Assembly: GCA_002441085.1 (NCBI GenBank)
Contig: DJVF01000032.1
Coordinates: 1-57,157, forward strand
Source: Patescibacteria group bacterium UBA6263
Lineage (GTDB): Bacteria > Patescibacteriota > Gracilibacteria > Absconditabacterales > Absconditicoccaceae
DNA length: 57,157 bases
Direction: 5' to 3'
Shown here: piece by piece, positions 9,858-20,324 of the stretch
Numbering within the stretch: the first letter of the stretch is position 1
Layout: the number at the start of each line of letters is the position of its first letter
The notes under the pieces: model-generated
Told to the model about the DNA's origin: nothing
What the model saw: only the letters and a program-made list of their open reading frames with translations
The model's database searches: none
Made by a program: the position numbers and the translations under genes

Positions 9858-11627
9858 ATGAATATTTCACATATCCCTAATCAGGCATGAGTATATTTTT
9901 TCAAGGATAAATCTTGAAATATTTTGTATATATGAAAAGCCAAAGATCTACAAAAAAGGGTTGCTCAATATTTTGCACCATGATCTGTATGGAAACAAGA
10001 AATGATTGCTTTAGCAACATCAGTAGATTTTGTAATAGTGCAAAACGAAAGCGAAGCTTTGTATCTAGAAGACAATCTAATCAAAAAACATAAACCATAC
10101 TACAACAATATGCTCAAATGATCCAATTCCTATGCTTATATCAAGATCACCAACGAAGATTTTCCTCAAATATTTATTACCAGAAAAAAAATATCAGACT
10201 GATCTACATATATATGACCCAAACACAATACCATCCATCTCAAAAAATTTTTTCAATATATCAGACAAGTATTGCAATATAGATGATGCAAAAATACCCA
10301 GTTCAAACAAGGTAAATTGTGCTCTGATTACTATTTCTCACTTTGCAAATGACGATGTGTCCCTGCTGTCATTGCGAGCGATAGCGAAACAATCTTAAAT
10401 AAAACAATAAGTTCACCAGAGTGATCAACTATTCTAGAATACAAAAAAATTATAAGCTATATCACATCGTTTTTTCGTGGAGATATCAAGCCTATCCAAA
10501 AAGAAATTCTGGGTCAAATTACTCAATCAATCCAATCACAAAATTTTGAACGAGCAGCCAAACTTAGAGATATTTACAAAAATATTGATTCTCTATCTGA
10601 GACTCAAACAGTAGTGATTAACTCAGATATTACATGATATATATTCAAAATCAAAAAAATTTGAAATCGGTTTGTATATGTATTGTTGTACTTCCATCAA
10701 TGAAAATTGGTAGATATTATACGTCACAAATTTCATACAGATGAATCAGATTTGGCATCTATTATATCTGCCATTAGCAACGAATGTGGAGAATTCAAAC
10801 TTAGCCCCAAAGATATTGATCCAGTTTTGGAAAATATTGTATGAATACAAAAAACTATACCCAAACTATCCAAATCTGATTTGCAACATATAGATACTCT
10901 GATAGAATGATTTTTTGATTCATATGTGATTGCTACATCTTTTGAATGAGAGAATCTAAACAATGAATTATTATCACAAATCCAGTCTAGATACAATCTA
11001 CAAAATTTTCCATATCATATAGAATGTATAGATGTATCTCATTTTGGATGATCTTGGACTAGTGGAGCATTGTCATGTTTTTTATGATGACTAGCAGAAA
11101 AAAAATATTATCGCAGATACAAAATCGGTAAGTTATCATCCACATCAACAGTCATCTTGAGCGAAGCGAAAGATCCAGGGAAAATTAAAAACAAAAAAAC
11201 CCTGGATTCTTCATCTTCGATTCAGAATGACAGTAACGATTATGCTTCGCTCAAAGAAATAATTTTACGCAGATTCCAAAATTCAGATTTTTTGCCCAAT
11301 TTATTTATATTGGATTGATGAAAATGACAACTATGAATAGTGCGTGAAATATATCAAAGCAATCCTGAACTACAGCAAATATTTCAAAAGACAGATTTTG
11401 TATCATTGTGAAAATGAGAAGCTAGAAAAAAATCCCAAATCTGACAATCTGGCAAAAAAGGCAAAGTATGAGAAAAAATATATTATTTTGATACAGACAT
11501 GAATATTAAGAGCATAGATATGGTCTACGATCAGTCAGACAAAATATTGATCAAGGCTCGTGATGAAGCACATAGATTTGCCAATTCTTATAGAAAAAAA
11601 CAAATGTCTGCTCCCCGAAAAAAATAG
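9858..11627 (+). CDS. uvrC: Excinuclease ABC subunit UvrC with two in-frame repeat insertions
   Basis: UvrC makes the dual incisions of nucleotide excision repair with UvrA and UvrB. The 589-residue protein has the N-terminal GIY-YIG nuclease domain ([46 protein letters not shown]), a UVR helix pair ([12 protein letters not shown]) and the RNase H-like nuclease domain ([29 protein letters not shown]). Many required glycines are TGA. Codons ~171-180 and 432-458 are palindromic-repeat sequence (see repeat entries), placed after LCKGRCVPA and inside the YRRYKI...DYASLKE loop. The protein ends at QMSAPRKK, so the usual C-terminal helix-hairpin-helix DNA-binding domain is missing. Start ATG 9858 matches the family N-terminus. 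Confidence 0.97.
10368..10395 (+). repeat. Palindromic repeat half inserted in frame in uvrC
   Basis: GTCATTGCGAGCGATAGCG and the following AAACAATCTT match the left end of the intergenic element at 6052. Read in the uvrC frame it gives [10 protein letters not shown], between the conserved CKGRCV motif and the UVR region. The reading frame is intact on both sides. Confidence 0.8.
11151..11231 (+). repeat. Complete 81-bp palindromic repeat inserted in frame in uvrC
   Basis: The element runs from GTCATCTTGAGCGAAGCG to TTCAGAATGAC, with an internal inverted pair CCAGGG / CCCTGG, and is 27 codons long. It lies between YRRYKI and DYASLKE in the nuclease domain, a place where other UvrC proteins have only a short loop. 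Confidence 0.85.
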
Positions 11628-11732
11628 AGATAAAGTTTTGTTTTTGGACTATAACTTGATTACAACGGCAAGATAAACTCTCAAATAATTTTCCAAATGT
11701 CAATCACTTGTTTTCATCAAACTAATCTTTTT

Positions 11733-11760
11733 TTGACCAAAGAGTTATTTTGTTTATAAT
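11733..11760 (+). promoter_or_regulatory. Strong sigma-70-like promoter
   Basis: TTGACC (11733-11738) and a perfect TATAAT (11755-11760) are 16 nt apart. Transcription would start near 11767 and give a leader of about 190 nt before the gene at 11958. Confidence 0.65.
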
Positions 11761-11766
11761 CTATAC

Positions 11767-11957
11767 ACGACTGCTTTATAAATCTTCCATCAGATTTTAC
11801 TGATGACTCTGTAATTTCTTCCCCCGACGCTTTCGGGGTCGAACTTAAAGTTTATATAAGTCGTCGGTATAACTTCGACGTTTGAAAATCCTCAAAAATT
11901 ATCGGATTTTCATGGCGTCTTAGTATATATACAAACCAATTTAGTTGTCGATCCAAT
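11767..11957 (+). ncRNA. Structured leader or small RNA candidate
   Basis: The stretch 11628-11957 has no gene. From the predicted start site on, several hairpins can be drawn: ATCAG/CTGAT (near 11798), CCCCGA/TCGGGG (near 11823), CGTCG/CGACG (near 11860-11880) and an 8-bp stem GAAAATCC/GGATTTTC (11883-11912). GC content is locally higher than the surroundings. No known riboswitch or RNA family was recognised and there is no terminator T run before the gene, so a regulatory 5' leader is more likely than a free RNA. Confidence 0.4.
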
Positions 11958-13565
11958 ATGACCCAAAAAGAAAAGAGAGTAATATATCTAGCTTTGTGTG
12001 TCTCACGAGTAGTTTTTTTGTTTGGTGATTATATTTTGTCTAATAATCAGAAATATCTTCCATCAAACAGTACCAATCAAAATCAAGAATCTACAAAATC
12101 CAAACAAGATCTTACTATTTCCCAAGAGATTGAAAACTTTAAACAAAGTTCATATGAACAATACAAATCTACTCAAAATATTTCCAATCAAACATCTATC
12201 GATCCAGACCTTGATCGTTTATCAATCGAGCAAACATGATCATCTATATCTCAAAAATTACAAGATGTTGGTATATCCAAGCAAGATATAGATAATATAC
12301 AGCTCAAAGATCTGCAAAAAGAAGATCCTTCCAAAAATTTTGATGATATCGGCGTCTTGCAAAATATTTATTCTAAAACTCAAAATACCAGCGTGTTGAA
12401 TATTTTATTGGAAAAGCTAGTCTATAATTATCAATTCAAAGAAGCCAAAATTTATATTACAAATTTTAATAATTGAAATTATTCCAAAGATATAGACGCT
12501 AACCTATATTTGCATATATTGATCAATTCTATATCTGCTAGTGATCCTAGAGATCTGACCTATTTTGAATTGGTATTGAATGAAATATATCAGCAATGAT
12601 TTTTAAACAAAGATGATATGTCTTTTTATCTGGGTTTGCTCAAGATACGAAACAAAGACCGAGCCTGAGCAAGTAAAATATTTGATACTATAGTCAGTCC
12701 TCGTTATTCTTATTTTATCAGTTCATACAAAGACACCTTAAATAATTCTTATTTCAAATCTGATATTCCATCATATTACAAAGATGGATTGATTGCTCTA
12801 TCTATGCTCAAAAACTGACATTTCTCTATATCCAAAAAAATCGCCCTGAGTATTGCTCTCCAAAATGAATCATATATATTGCCATATCAATTACTTGCAT
12901 ATTCACATTTTTTGACCAACGATCGAGATGTGGCTATAGATTATTTTTTTAAATTGATAGATATCAATCCATCCAAAGAAGAAAATTACAAATTTATGAT
13001 ATGAATAGCTTATTATCGAAATCAAAAATATGAACAATCTGTACTCTATATATCACAAGTCAAAAGCAATATATATCAGACTGATGTGTATAGATATCTC
13101 ATATTAAATTATATAGCATGAAACGATACAGATAGATTGATACGTATACGACAATCGATTCTATGACAAGATAATTTGCAAAAATCTGATTTTTATACAT
13201 TCTTTTATAATTTCTTTTTCCTACCTTTCAAAAATCAAGAAGTTTTTGCCAAATATAATCAAAACCCACAACTAGCTACAAGTTTTTTGACCAAATGTTA
13301 TGAAATATTTGATTCTACAGATGATGATATTTGTATCTATGGCCAAGCTTGACAAGATATCGCCAACAAAAACTGGAATGCTGCATTGGATAAGTTGCTC
13401 TATCTGTCTGACCGCTATCCACAATCATATATTTTCCATGCCTTATGAGATTATTATCTATCCCAAAAAGATACACAACTCTCCAAGCAATATTATCTCA
13501 AGGCAGTCAGTATGACAGATAGCGAGATAGAAAAAAGTATTATTAGACAAAAAATGATGCAATAA
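11958..13565 (+). CDS. TPR-like repeat protein with an N-terminal membrane anchor
   Basis: The 535-residue protein begins with a lysine-rich start and a hydrophobic stretch (VIYLALCVSRVVFLFGDYIL) that acts as signal anchor, then a Ser/Gln/Asn-rich linker to about residue 95. The remainder is helical with helix-turn-helix units resembling tetratricopeptide repeats (e.g. ALQNESYILPYQLLAYSHFL and the last unit YPQSYIFHALGDYYLSQKD followed by QLSKQYYLKAV). Such proteins usually scaffold protein complexes at the cell surface. Its own promoter and long leader precede it and a terminator follows 16 nt after the stop. Confidence 0.75.
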
Positions 13566-13580
13566 AAATAAAATAAAAAT

Positions 13581-13613
13581 AAAAAAACTACACCTTTTGA
13601 TGTGTAGTTTTTT
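13581..13613. terminator. Bidirectional terminator
   Basis: ACTACAC pairs with GTGTAGT, with an A run before and a T run after, between the convergent genes ending at 13565 and 13631. Confidence 0.8.
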
Positions 13614-13630
13614 GATAATATATAATTTAT

Positions 13631-14446
13631 TTAAGCTGCTATTGGTATATCTTGATCATCATCAGCGGCATTTTTATTGTTTATTGGAATATTTTTTCAA
13701 GGGTTTTTTCAAGGTACGTTATTTCATTTTTCAAAATTTCATTTAACAGTTTTAGCTGAATCTCTTTGTTCTTTATCCTTTAAAAGAGCAAAAATTTGTT
13801 TATTGGTTTCTGCTTGTTGATCTTGCATTTTTTGTAATATAGACATTATTTTATTGTTGGATTCCTCTAGTTTGCTAATCCTTGATTTGGATTCTTCATC
13901 AACTCATTTACTTTCATCTTTAGGTTTATCGTCTTTTTTAGCTTCAGGTTTTTTTTCTTCTTTTGCATCAGTAGTTTTTTTGGCTCAACTAGAAAACCAT
14001 TGTCGTTTGGAAATATAATTTTTGGTTCATATTGGATTAGTTTTTAAATGTTCGTATTTAAAATCTGAAACTGGCTTATCTGATGCTGTCCATTTGATAG
14101 AGTTTCAAGTATTTACCAAAACATTTCCAGCTACATCTCTTGTATGAGTAAATGCATTCCAAGTAGGATTGACTACGGCTCTAACTGCTCATTCTATAGC
14201 AGTTCCAGTAGCTACAAAAGGACTCAATGGAACATTGACAAATTTATTGTATCGTTTTCACGTATTCCAAGCATTTGAAAAAACATCTTTTATCTGTCCG
14301 GTCGTATTTGAAACAATTTCCAAAGCTTGTTTGGGTAATGTTACGGCAGTATTCAAAATATCCATTCATCAATATATGATGGTTCATGCTGTCCTAACGG
14401 GAAGTCAAATTGTATTTCATAAGCGTTTATCTAGAGCTAATGGCAT
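13631..14446 (-). CDS. Unrecognised 271-residue protein with a charged coiled-coil half
   Basis: The N-terminal half (DKRLGNTIGLPVRTAGTIIY; ILNTAVTLPKQALEIVSNTT; VPLSPFVATGTAIEGAVRAV) is mildly hydrophobic and could associate with membranes. The second half is a Lys/Glu/Asp linker followed by a short coiled coil (SKLEESNNKIMSILQKMQDQ) and a Gly/Asn-rich tail. About fifteen TGA codons occur in frame. It is transcribed divergently from the 1659-residue protein with which it shares the intergenic promoter region. No family recognised. Confidence 0.7.
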
Positions 14447-14479
14447 TTTAAAATCAGTTATATTTAAAATATACTATAT

Positions 14480-14507
14480 ACTATAATTATTTTAATTTAA
14501 ATGTCAA
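14480..14507 (-). promoter_or_regulatory. Sigma-70-like promoter (minus strand)
   Basis: TTGACA (14502-14507) and TATAGT (14480-14485) on the minus strand are 16 nt apart, about 35 nt before the start at 14446. Confidence 0.6.
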
Positions 14508-14540
14508 ATATAAATAAAGGAAAATTTGTTATATCAAAAT

Positions 14541-14569
14541 TTGACAAATTCAAAAAAAATCTTTACAAT
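14541..14569 (+). promoter_or_regulatory. Sigma-70-like promoter (plus strand)
   Basis: TTGACA (14541-14546) and TACAAT (14564-14569) are 17 nt apart, about 30 nt before the start at 14601. With the minus-strand promoter it forms a divergent pair. Confidence 0.65.
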
Positions 14570-14600
14570 TACTTTAAGCTTTTATTTATAAGAAAATGAA

Positions 14601-17600
14601 ATGACTAATCCTTCCAATTCTCCTTCAAATTTAGAGAAAGGAAAATTTAAAATTACCAAATCCAAATCTATTGCAAAAACTACGAGTGCTGATCTTTTGG
14701 ATATTTTAGATTTGGATAATAAAATTATAGATAGAAATCAATTGGCAGAAGAGATTTCAAAAAATAAACGAGAAAATTGAAAATGATATCCTGACTGAGA
14801 AATAACACTTACAGAAAATAAAAAATTTAATATAAATCTGACTAAATATCCTGATATCTTATGACAATATAAAGAGCTATTGGATAAAAGGCCACATGAT
14901 TATGAAAAGAGATTAGATGAATTAAATTCAATATTAGCAGAAAGAATAATATTGGATACAAATAATATGATAGAATTTAAATATAGTGACCAGTTTTATT
15001 GAAATAAATCAGCTAAAGATGAATCCAGTATTGCATATTGAGAACTAAATAAATTAGATCAATACAAAGGTAAGATAAGCTTATTATCCAAAAAAAATGG
15101 AAGGTATAATGATTATTTTATTCTAAAACTTACAGATGAACAGGTTCAAAAAATTAACTCACAAAAAGAAGAACCAAAGGAAAATAGTGAAATAGATGAA
15201 AAATCAGAAGAGAATAACAGAGCTCCTGAATCAAAAGAAAAAGAAGAACCAAGAGAGGAAACAAAAGAAGAACCAAAAGAAGATGAAGAATCATTAGATC
15301 CAGAAAAAGAAGAATTAAAAAAAGAAAATAAAGAATTAAAAGAAAAGTTAGATAAATTAGAAAAAGAGTTAGCAGAAATAAAAGAATCACTAAAAAAATT
15401 GAATGATGATAAACAAAAAAAAGACTGAAATGAAGACAAAGAGAAAAATAAAGAATCTATAGAAAAAGTAAATGAAATTACTTGGGACCTAGATAATAAA
15501 GATATAAATTACAAGAAAAATATGAAAAAGAAAGTTGAAGAAAATTTGAGAATATGATGAACTTTGATATTGATCAAATGATCTTCTCAGATAGCAAAAT
15601 TAGAAAAAATAGATGACGAGTGATTTAAGTGTATTGTTTGTACTGATGATAAATTAAAATCTTTGATAGACAAGGATCATTATATAATAGAAAACTGAAA
15701 TAAAAGTTATATTAGTTATATAAAAAATAAATCTCTGCGAGATTTTATAAATTTTGACGAAGTCGATATCCCTAAACCAATTCCACCTGAACCAGAGCCA
15801 GATCCAAAATATGATGAAGATGATAAGCCAGAATACAAAGATCTAGATCTAAGTGCCGTCATATCAGATATGTGAACAGATGTACATAGAGAAAGAGTAT
15901 CGCTAGAAACAGAAGAAGAGCTCAGAGATGAATACAAAAATACTTGAAAATGGAATGTAGCCAAAAGAGCTTATCTATTCTTATCTAGATGAGCAAAAAG
16001 AAAAAGAATGATCAAAGAGAAAATGGAAAAACTTTCTTGAAAAGCATTTTCTGGAGATAATTCATTGGATGATAAAACAATAAACGCAGCAGACCGTCAT
16101 GAATTAGAAAAAAATGAGTATAAATTGGATTCAATAAATTCTGTAGTAGAAAAAGTAGATGATCCCAAAGTAAATGAACTTTGTAAAAAATATTTAGAAT
16201 GAAATATAGACGAAAATTCATTCAAAGATGAATTTAACAAAATTACCACAGACAACACAACGGTGCTTTGAAAAGCTCTAGAATGACAAAAAGATATCAA
16301 ATATCTATGAACAAACATTCTTGCAAAATTAAATTTACAAAAAACTAATTTTGATTTGATAAATTCAATAAATTCTGAATTTAATGCATACGTTTGAGAT
16401 TCAAACAACGTACATATAGACAATATAAACAAATCAATACAAGATTATATAAATAAGTTTCAAAAGACTCCAGAATTTATGTGAGATTATCAAGAGTTTT
16501 TGAATAATACTCCATGAGCAAAAGAAAAATTAATAAAGTATCTCAAACACCAAAAAGCGAGTATGAAAATGCAAGTTACAAATCTAAAAATAAATTTGGA
16601 TATAGTTACTTGATGAAAATCAGCATACCAAATCGACAACAAAGATCGCCAAAAATGAATATGATACAAAGTTTGAAAGGCTCTAGATAAACTTCCACGA
16701 TGGGCTCAGACAGCATGATTTGTATGAATATCTATAGGTACTTGAATATTTACATGATGATTAAGTACAGTAGCAGCTGCAGCTATCACCACATGAGTAA
16801 GTGCCTGATCTATATGATGACTCAATGCTCTCAAAAAACGAACTCATTATACCAAAGAACAAAATACTCATGAAAAAAATATGGTTACAGATAATAAGGC
16901 AGAAAAAGAAAGGATAGAAGCTCTAAAAGCTTTGACAAGTTGAGAGAAGCGATATAATCAAAAATGATTCAAACAAAAACGAAAAGTTTACAAAGCTGGC
17001 AGACAGCTAAAATTATATAATGAAGCTACACAACAAGATCTTCAAGTTACAGATACAATCACACAATCTATTATGTCACAAGCATCCAAACTCAATTGAA
17101 TAGATAATTCTAAATTAGAAGAAAGTTTGATTGCATGACTTGCTCGTTTGGATTATTATAGAGAGATATGACACAATTTCTTAGCATCACAAGACAAGGA
17201 AAAAATAGAATCAGACTTCAATAAATTAGAAAAATCAATTCTTCTATGATTAAATAGATTATGAACAGATTTAAATACTTTCCGCCAAAAACCAGAAATA
17301 TCAGCATTGAAAGATACACTCAAAACAGATTATGACCAATCGTTCAAAAGTTTCAAAAAAGAAAGAAGAATACTAGTAGCCAAATATGGTATATCCACAG
17401 CAGCATTATCAGCATGAATGTCTATCGGTATGCAACGAATTACATGATCATGATTATTCTCAGACAAAGCAGTAGATTGAGTAGCTGCTACAAATTTTAC
17501 AAACAATACTACAGATACATTTGACTTATGAAAAGCTGAATTATTAGATACTGCTACTAGAAACGATTTATACAACACATGATCAAATATACTTGGCGAT

Positions 17601-19580
17601 TCTAGTGTAATAGATGGTTCTACAATTACTATAAACTACGGTGCATGAACAGATGCAACTGCTGTAATACCATGAAGACTCACAGAAGCTGTATATCAAT
17701 CCAAAATTAATAATGTAATAACTAATATAAATGCATTAAATCTGGATACTGCCACCAAAGATGCTATCATTGATCATGTAAAATCACAACCATGGCAATC
17801 TAGTCGAGATACTAGTAATTTTATGAATGACTATTTGCATGGTATGAGGTGTGCAGAAGCTGTAGAACAGATGGCCAAATCAGTTGCTGATTCTGGTAGA
17901 AGCGATATTATACTCAATCTAAATTATGATAGTACTATGGATATCGTCTGACAATCTATCAAAGACGCCTCTGAGAGAGCAATAAATGCAAATTTTGTCG
18001 TAGATACGCCAGAAATACCATGAATAGCAGAAAGATCTCGATGAAGATTTTTACAATTCCCAGTATTTTTCAATACATTCAAAGATAGATTAACATGAGA
18101 AGATAAAAAACCAAATGAACTCAAAACACCAGAAAAAGACAAAGAAGAAAAAATAAAAAATCCAAACAGCCCAAAAAAAAGAGAAGAAATTATAGATAAG
18201 AAAAAATATCGAGATGATTTTTGGGATAAAAATAAAGAAAAACCAAATCAAGAGCCGGATGATCCATGAATAAAAAAAGATCCTAAAACATGAGAAATTA
18301 AACCAGTTCAAGACTTATCAAAAAAGAAAGTTTGAGTCTCAACTAGAAAAGAAAAAATAGATAAGGTTTATAAAGATATAGAAAATTTTGCTCCTGAATA
18401 TCCAAATAAATTTTGAGAAAGAACTTTAGATGAGATAGCAACAGAAGTTATAGATAATCCCAATATACCATTATATAAGGATCCTAAATATCAAAATGAT
18501 TCTACTCAAGCAGAAAATTTACTTGCACAATGAAAAAGACAAGAAGCAATAGAAATAATAAAATGAATCATAATCACAGAAAGAGAATACATACAAGAAG
18601 AACAAGAAAAAAAATATAATTGATATATAGACGAAATATATAATACTATCAAAAAGGCTTTTAAAAAATATTGAGTAAAAGATCTAGAAAACACGCTACC
18701 ATCAAAAGATAAAATTCATATTATGAGTTGATATGAATTTTGGGCTTATCAAAAACCAAGAGTAAATCAAAAATGAAAAATAATATGATGAGTTTGTTAT
18801 ACCGATAACTGACATATACTAATAAATAACGATGCTATACACATGGTATCTACAGATGAAAAATTACAAGAATCAACATTTAAAGATATTATAATACACG
18901 AATTAATGCATGATTCTTGAGTAAACAATTATCATCATTTCTACGAATTAAAAGATAAATCAAAATCAGAATTTGAAAAACAAAATAGAGAAAAAGAAAC
19001 ATTTATAGTTCGTCGCATATGACTAAAAATTATTAGAAGATTGAAATGAAATAATTTCTTTGTATATTGAACAGCGATGAATGAGGCAGTTACTCAAATG
19101 CTTGCAGATGAAATATGAAAAGATATATTACCAGAAACATATAAATCAAGATGATATCCAAGAGAAAAAGAAGTAATATCTTTATTGCAAAAAAAATTCG
19201 ATATACCATTTGATACATTTGCAAAAGCAATATTAAATCGTACAAGAGATGATGACAAAAAAAATAATTATTTGAGAAATATTAATGAATTAATAAATTG
19301 AAAAACAATTAAATGATTATCCGAAATTTCCTACAAGAGACCAGAAATGTTGAAATTAATTATGTGTATAATGGATTATGAAAGTCAACCATCAGTTAAG
19401 AATTTTTCCGATGAATACAAATTCACAAAAGCCTTGATAAATGGTGAACAATTAGTAATTACTCAAGAGATGAAAAAATACTTCCATCCTGGATTGTTAA
19501 AAGATTGAATACTTAAGCCTGAGCTTCAATCAGCATATCCAAATCTACTAGATGAGGACGTAAAATCTGCTGCAGCATAA
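14601..19580 (+). CDS. Giant 1659-residue protein with a C-terminal HExxH metallopeptidase-like domain
   Basis: No signal peptide is seen (MTNPSNSPSNLEKGKFKITK). Residues ~195-295 are a Glu/Lys coiled coil (SLDPEKEELKKENKELKEK). Residues ~395-410 are Pro/Glu-rich (PKPIPPEPEPDPKYDEDDKP). Two Gly/Ala-rich hydrophobic segments lie near residues 701-735 (GFVGISIGTGIFTGGL ...) and 925-945 (YGISTAALSAGMSIGM). A charged linker (~1170-1245) leads to a C-terminal domain in which IIIHELMHDSG (HExxH at residues 1433-1437) and a downstream NEAVTQML (Glu 1495) form a typical gluzincin-like zinc site. A zinc protease acting on an outside target is an inference. ATG at 14596 in another frame was not used. 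It is followed by the DUF5663-like gene after 23 nt. Confidence 0.85.
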
Positions 19581-19603
19581 ACTTTATTAAATAAAAACAT
19601 AAA

Positions 19604-19912
19604 ATGATAGACAACACACAAAATTTCCAAGAACAATTCTTAGACGAGTTGCTACTAGAAGCATGATTTACTGCAGATGATAATTTGGATTTGCTCAAAG
19701 AAGATCTCAGACCAATACTTCAAGAAAGAGTGGCAATGTCTATCTATAAAGAGCTCAACCAAGAACAACAAGATACTGTTACTAGTCTTTTGGATGAAAA
19801 TAAGACAGTAGAATTGAATGAATATTTAGAATCTACCATACCAGACTATCACGAAAAACTTATGGAGATATATGCTGAGTTTGAAGAAGAGTATCTAGAA
19901 AATATGGATTAA
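19604..19912 (+). CDS. DUF5663-like small acidic protein
   Basis: This 102-residue acidic helical protein (FQEQFLDELLLEAGF; ILQERVAMSIYKELNQEQQD; YLESTIPDYHEKLMEIYAEF) has the layout of the DUF5663 family, common in Candidate Phyla Radiation genomes, of unknown function. The Gly of LLLEAGF is a TGA codon, so the true start is upstream at ATG 19604 and not at a later Met. It lies 23 nt after the 1659-residue gene and is probably co-transcribed with it. It converges with the gene ending at 19914. Confidence 0.7.
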
Positions 19913-19913
19913 T

Positions 19914-20213
19914 TTATTTAAAAAATATTTCTATCAATTTGGTTTTATAACCCAATTTGGCAAGAGATTCGTTGGCCTTGCTTAGCATCTCTTGCTTTTT
20001 TTTGAAAATAAATATTTTGAGTTGTTGATCATTTGTTTTGACAAAAAGCTTATTAAATCTGACATATCCAATTACTATATCTTCAATATTTTTGCTAGGA
20101 AAATTAGTTTTTAAATCACGTTTGACTACATTAAAAACCACAGCGCCTATTACATTTTTGCCTAGATGCTTTTCTGACATTTTTTTTCTTATCTTGTCTT
20201 TGAGTAGTTGCAT
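19914..20213 (-). CDS. Small DciA/DUF721-like protein
   Basis: The 99-residue basic protein has a pattern like the DUF721 core: a helical start, then VRFNKLFVKTNDQQLKIFIF, and helix KKKQEMLSKANESLAKLGY with a final strand TKLIEIFFK. DUF721/DciA proteins load the replicative helicase in many bacteria. Here the match is general (length, basic charge, the V..LFVKT.D..LK...F.KK..ML.K.NE.L...G pattern), so the assignment is tentative. It has no TGA codon. Short ATTT repeats precede it. Confidence 0.5.
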   Translation of the reverse strand: MQLLKDKIRKKMSEKHLGKNVIGAVVFNVVKRDLKTNFPSKNIEDIVIGYVRFNKLFVKTNDQQLKIFIFKKKQEMLSKANESLAKLGYKTKLIEIFFK

Positions 20214-20252
20214 GAAAATGTTTAAATGTTTAAATGTTTAAATGTTTCAATG
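20213..20252. repeat. Short tandem repeat (8-bp unit)
   Basis: Three perfect TTTAAATG units (20221-20244) follow an AAAATG and precede a TTTCAATG variant. They lie directly before the start of the DciA-like gene (minus strand). The first 30 nt beyond hold further inverted bits (AACATTGT, ACATTGTAAC). A similar sequence (AACATTTAAACATC) occurs near 5941. Confidence 0.6.
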
Positions 20253-20324
20253 CAACATTGTGACGATGTAACATTGTAACATCTTTGAATAATTATATTT
20301 ACATATTTTACTATCTTGCAGTAA

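Noticed and set aside
9858..11627. uvrC as a pseudogene broken by TGA codons and repeats
   Set aside because: With TGA as Gly the frame is open from GIY-YIG to DEAHRFA, and both repeats are in frame.
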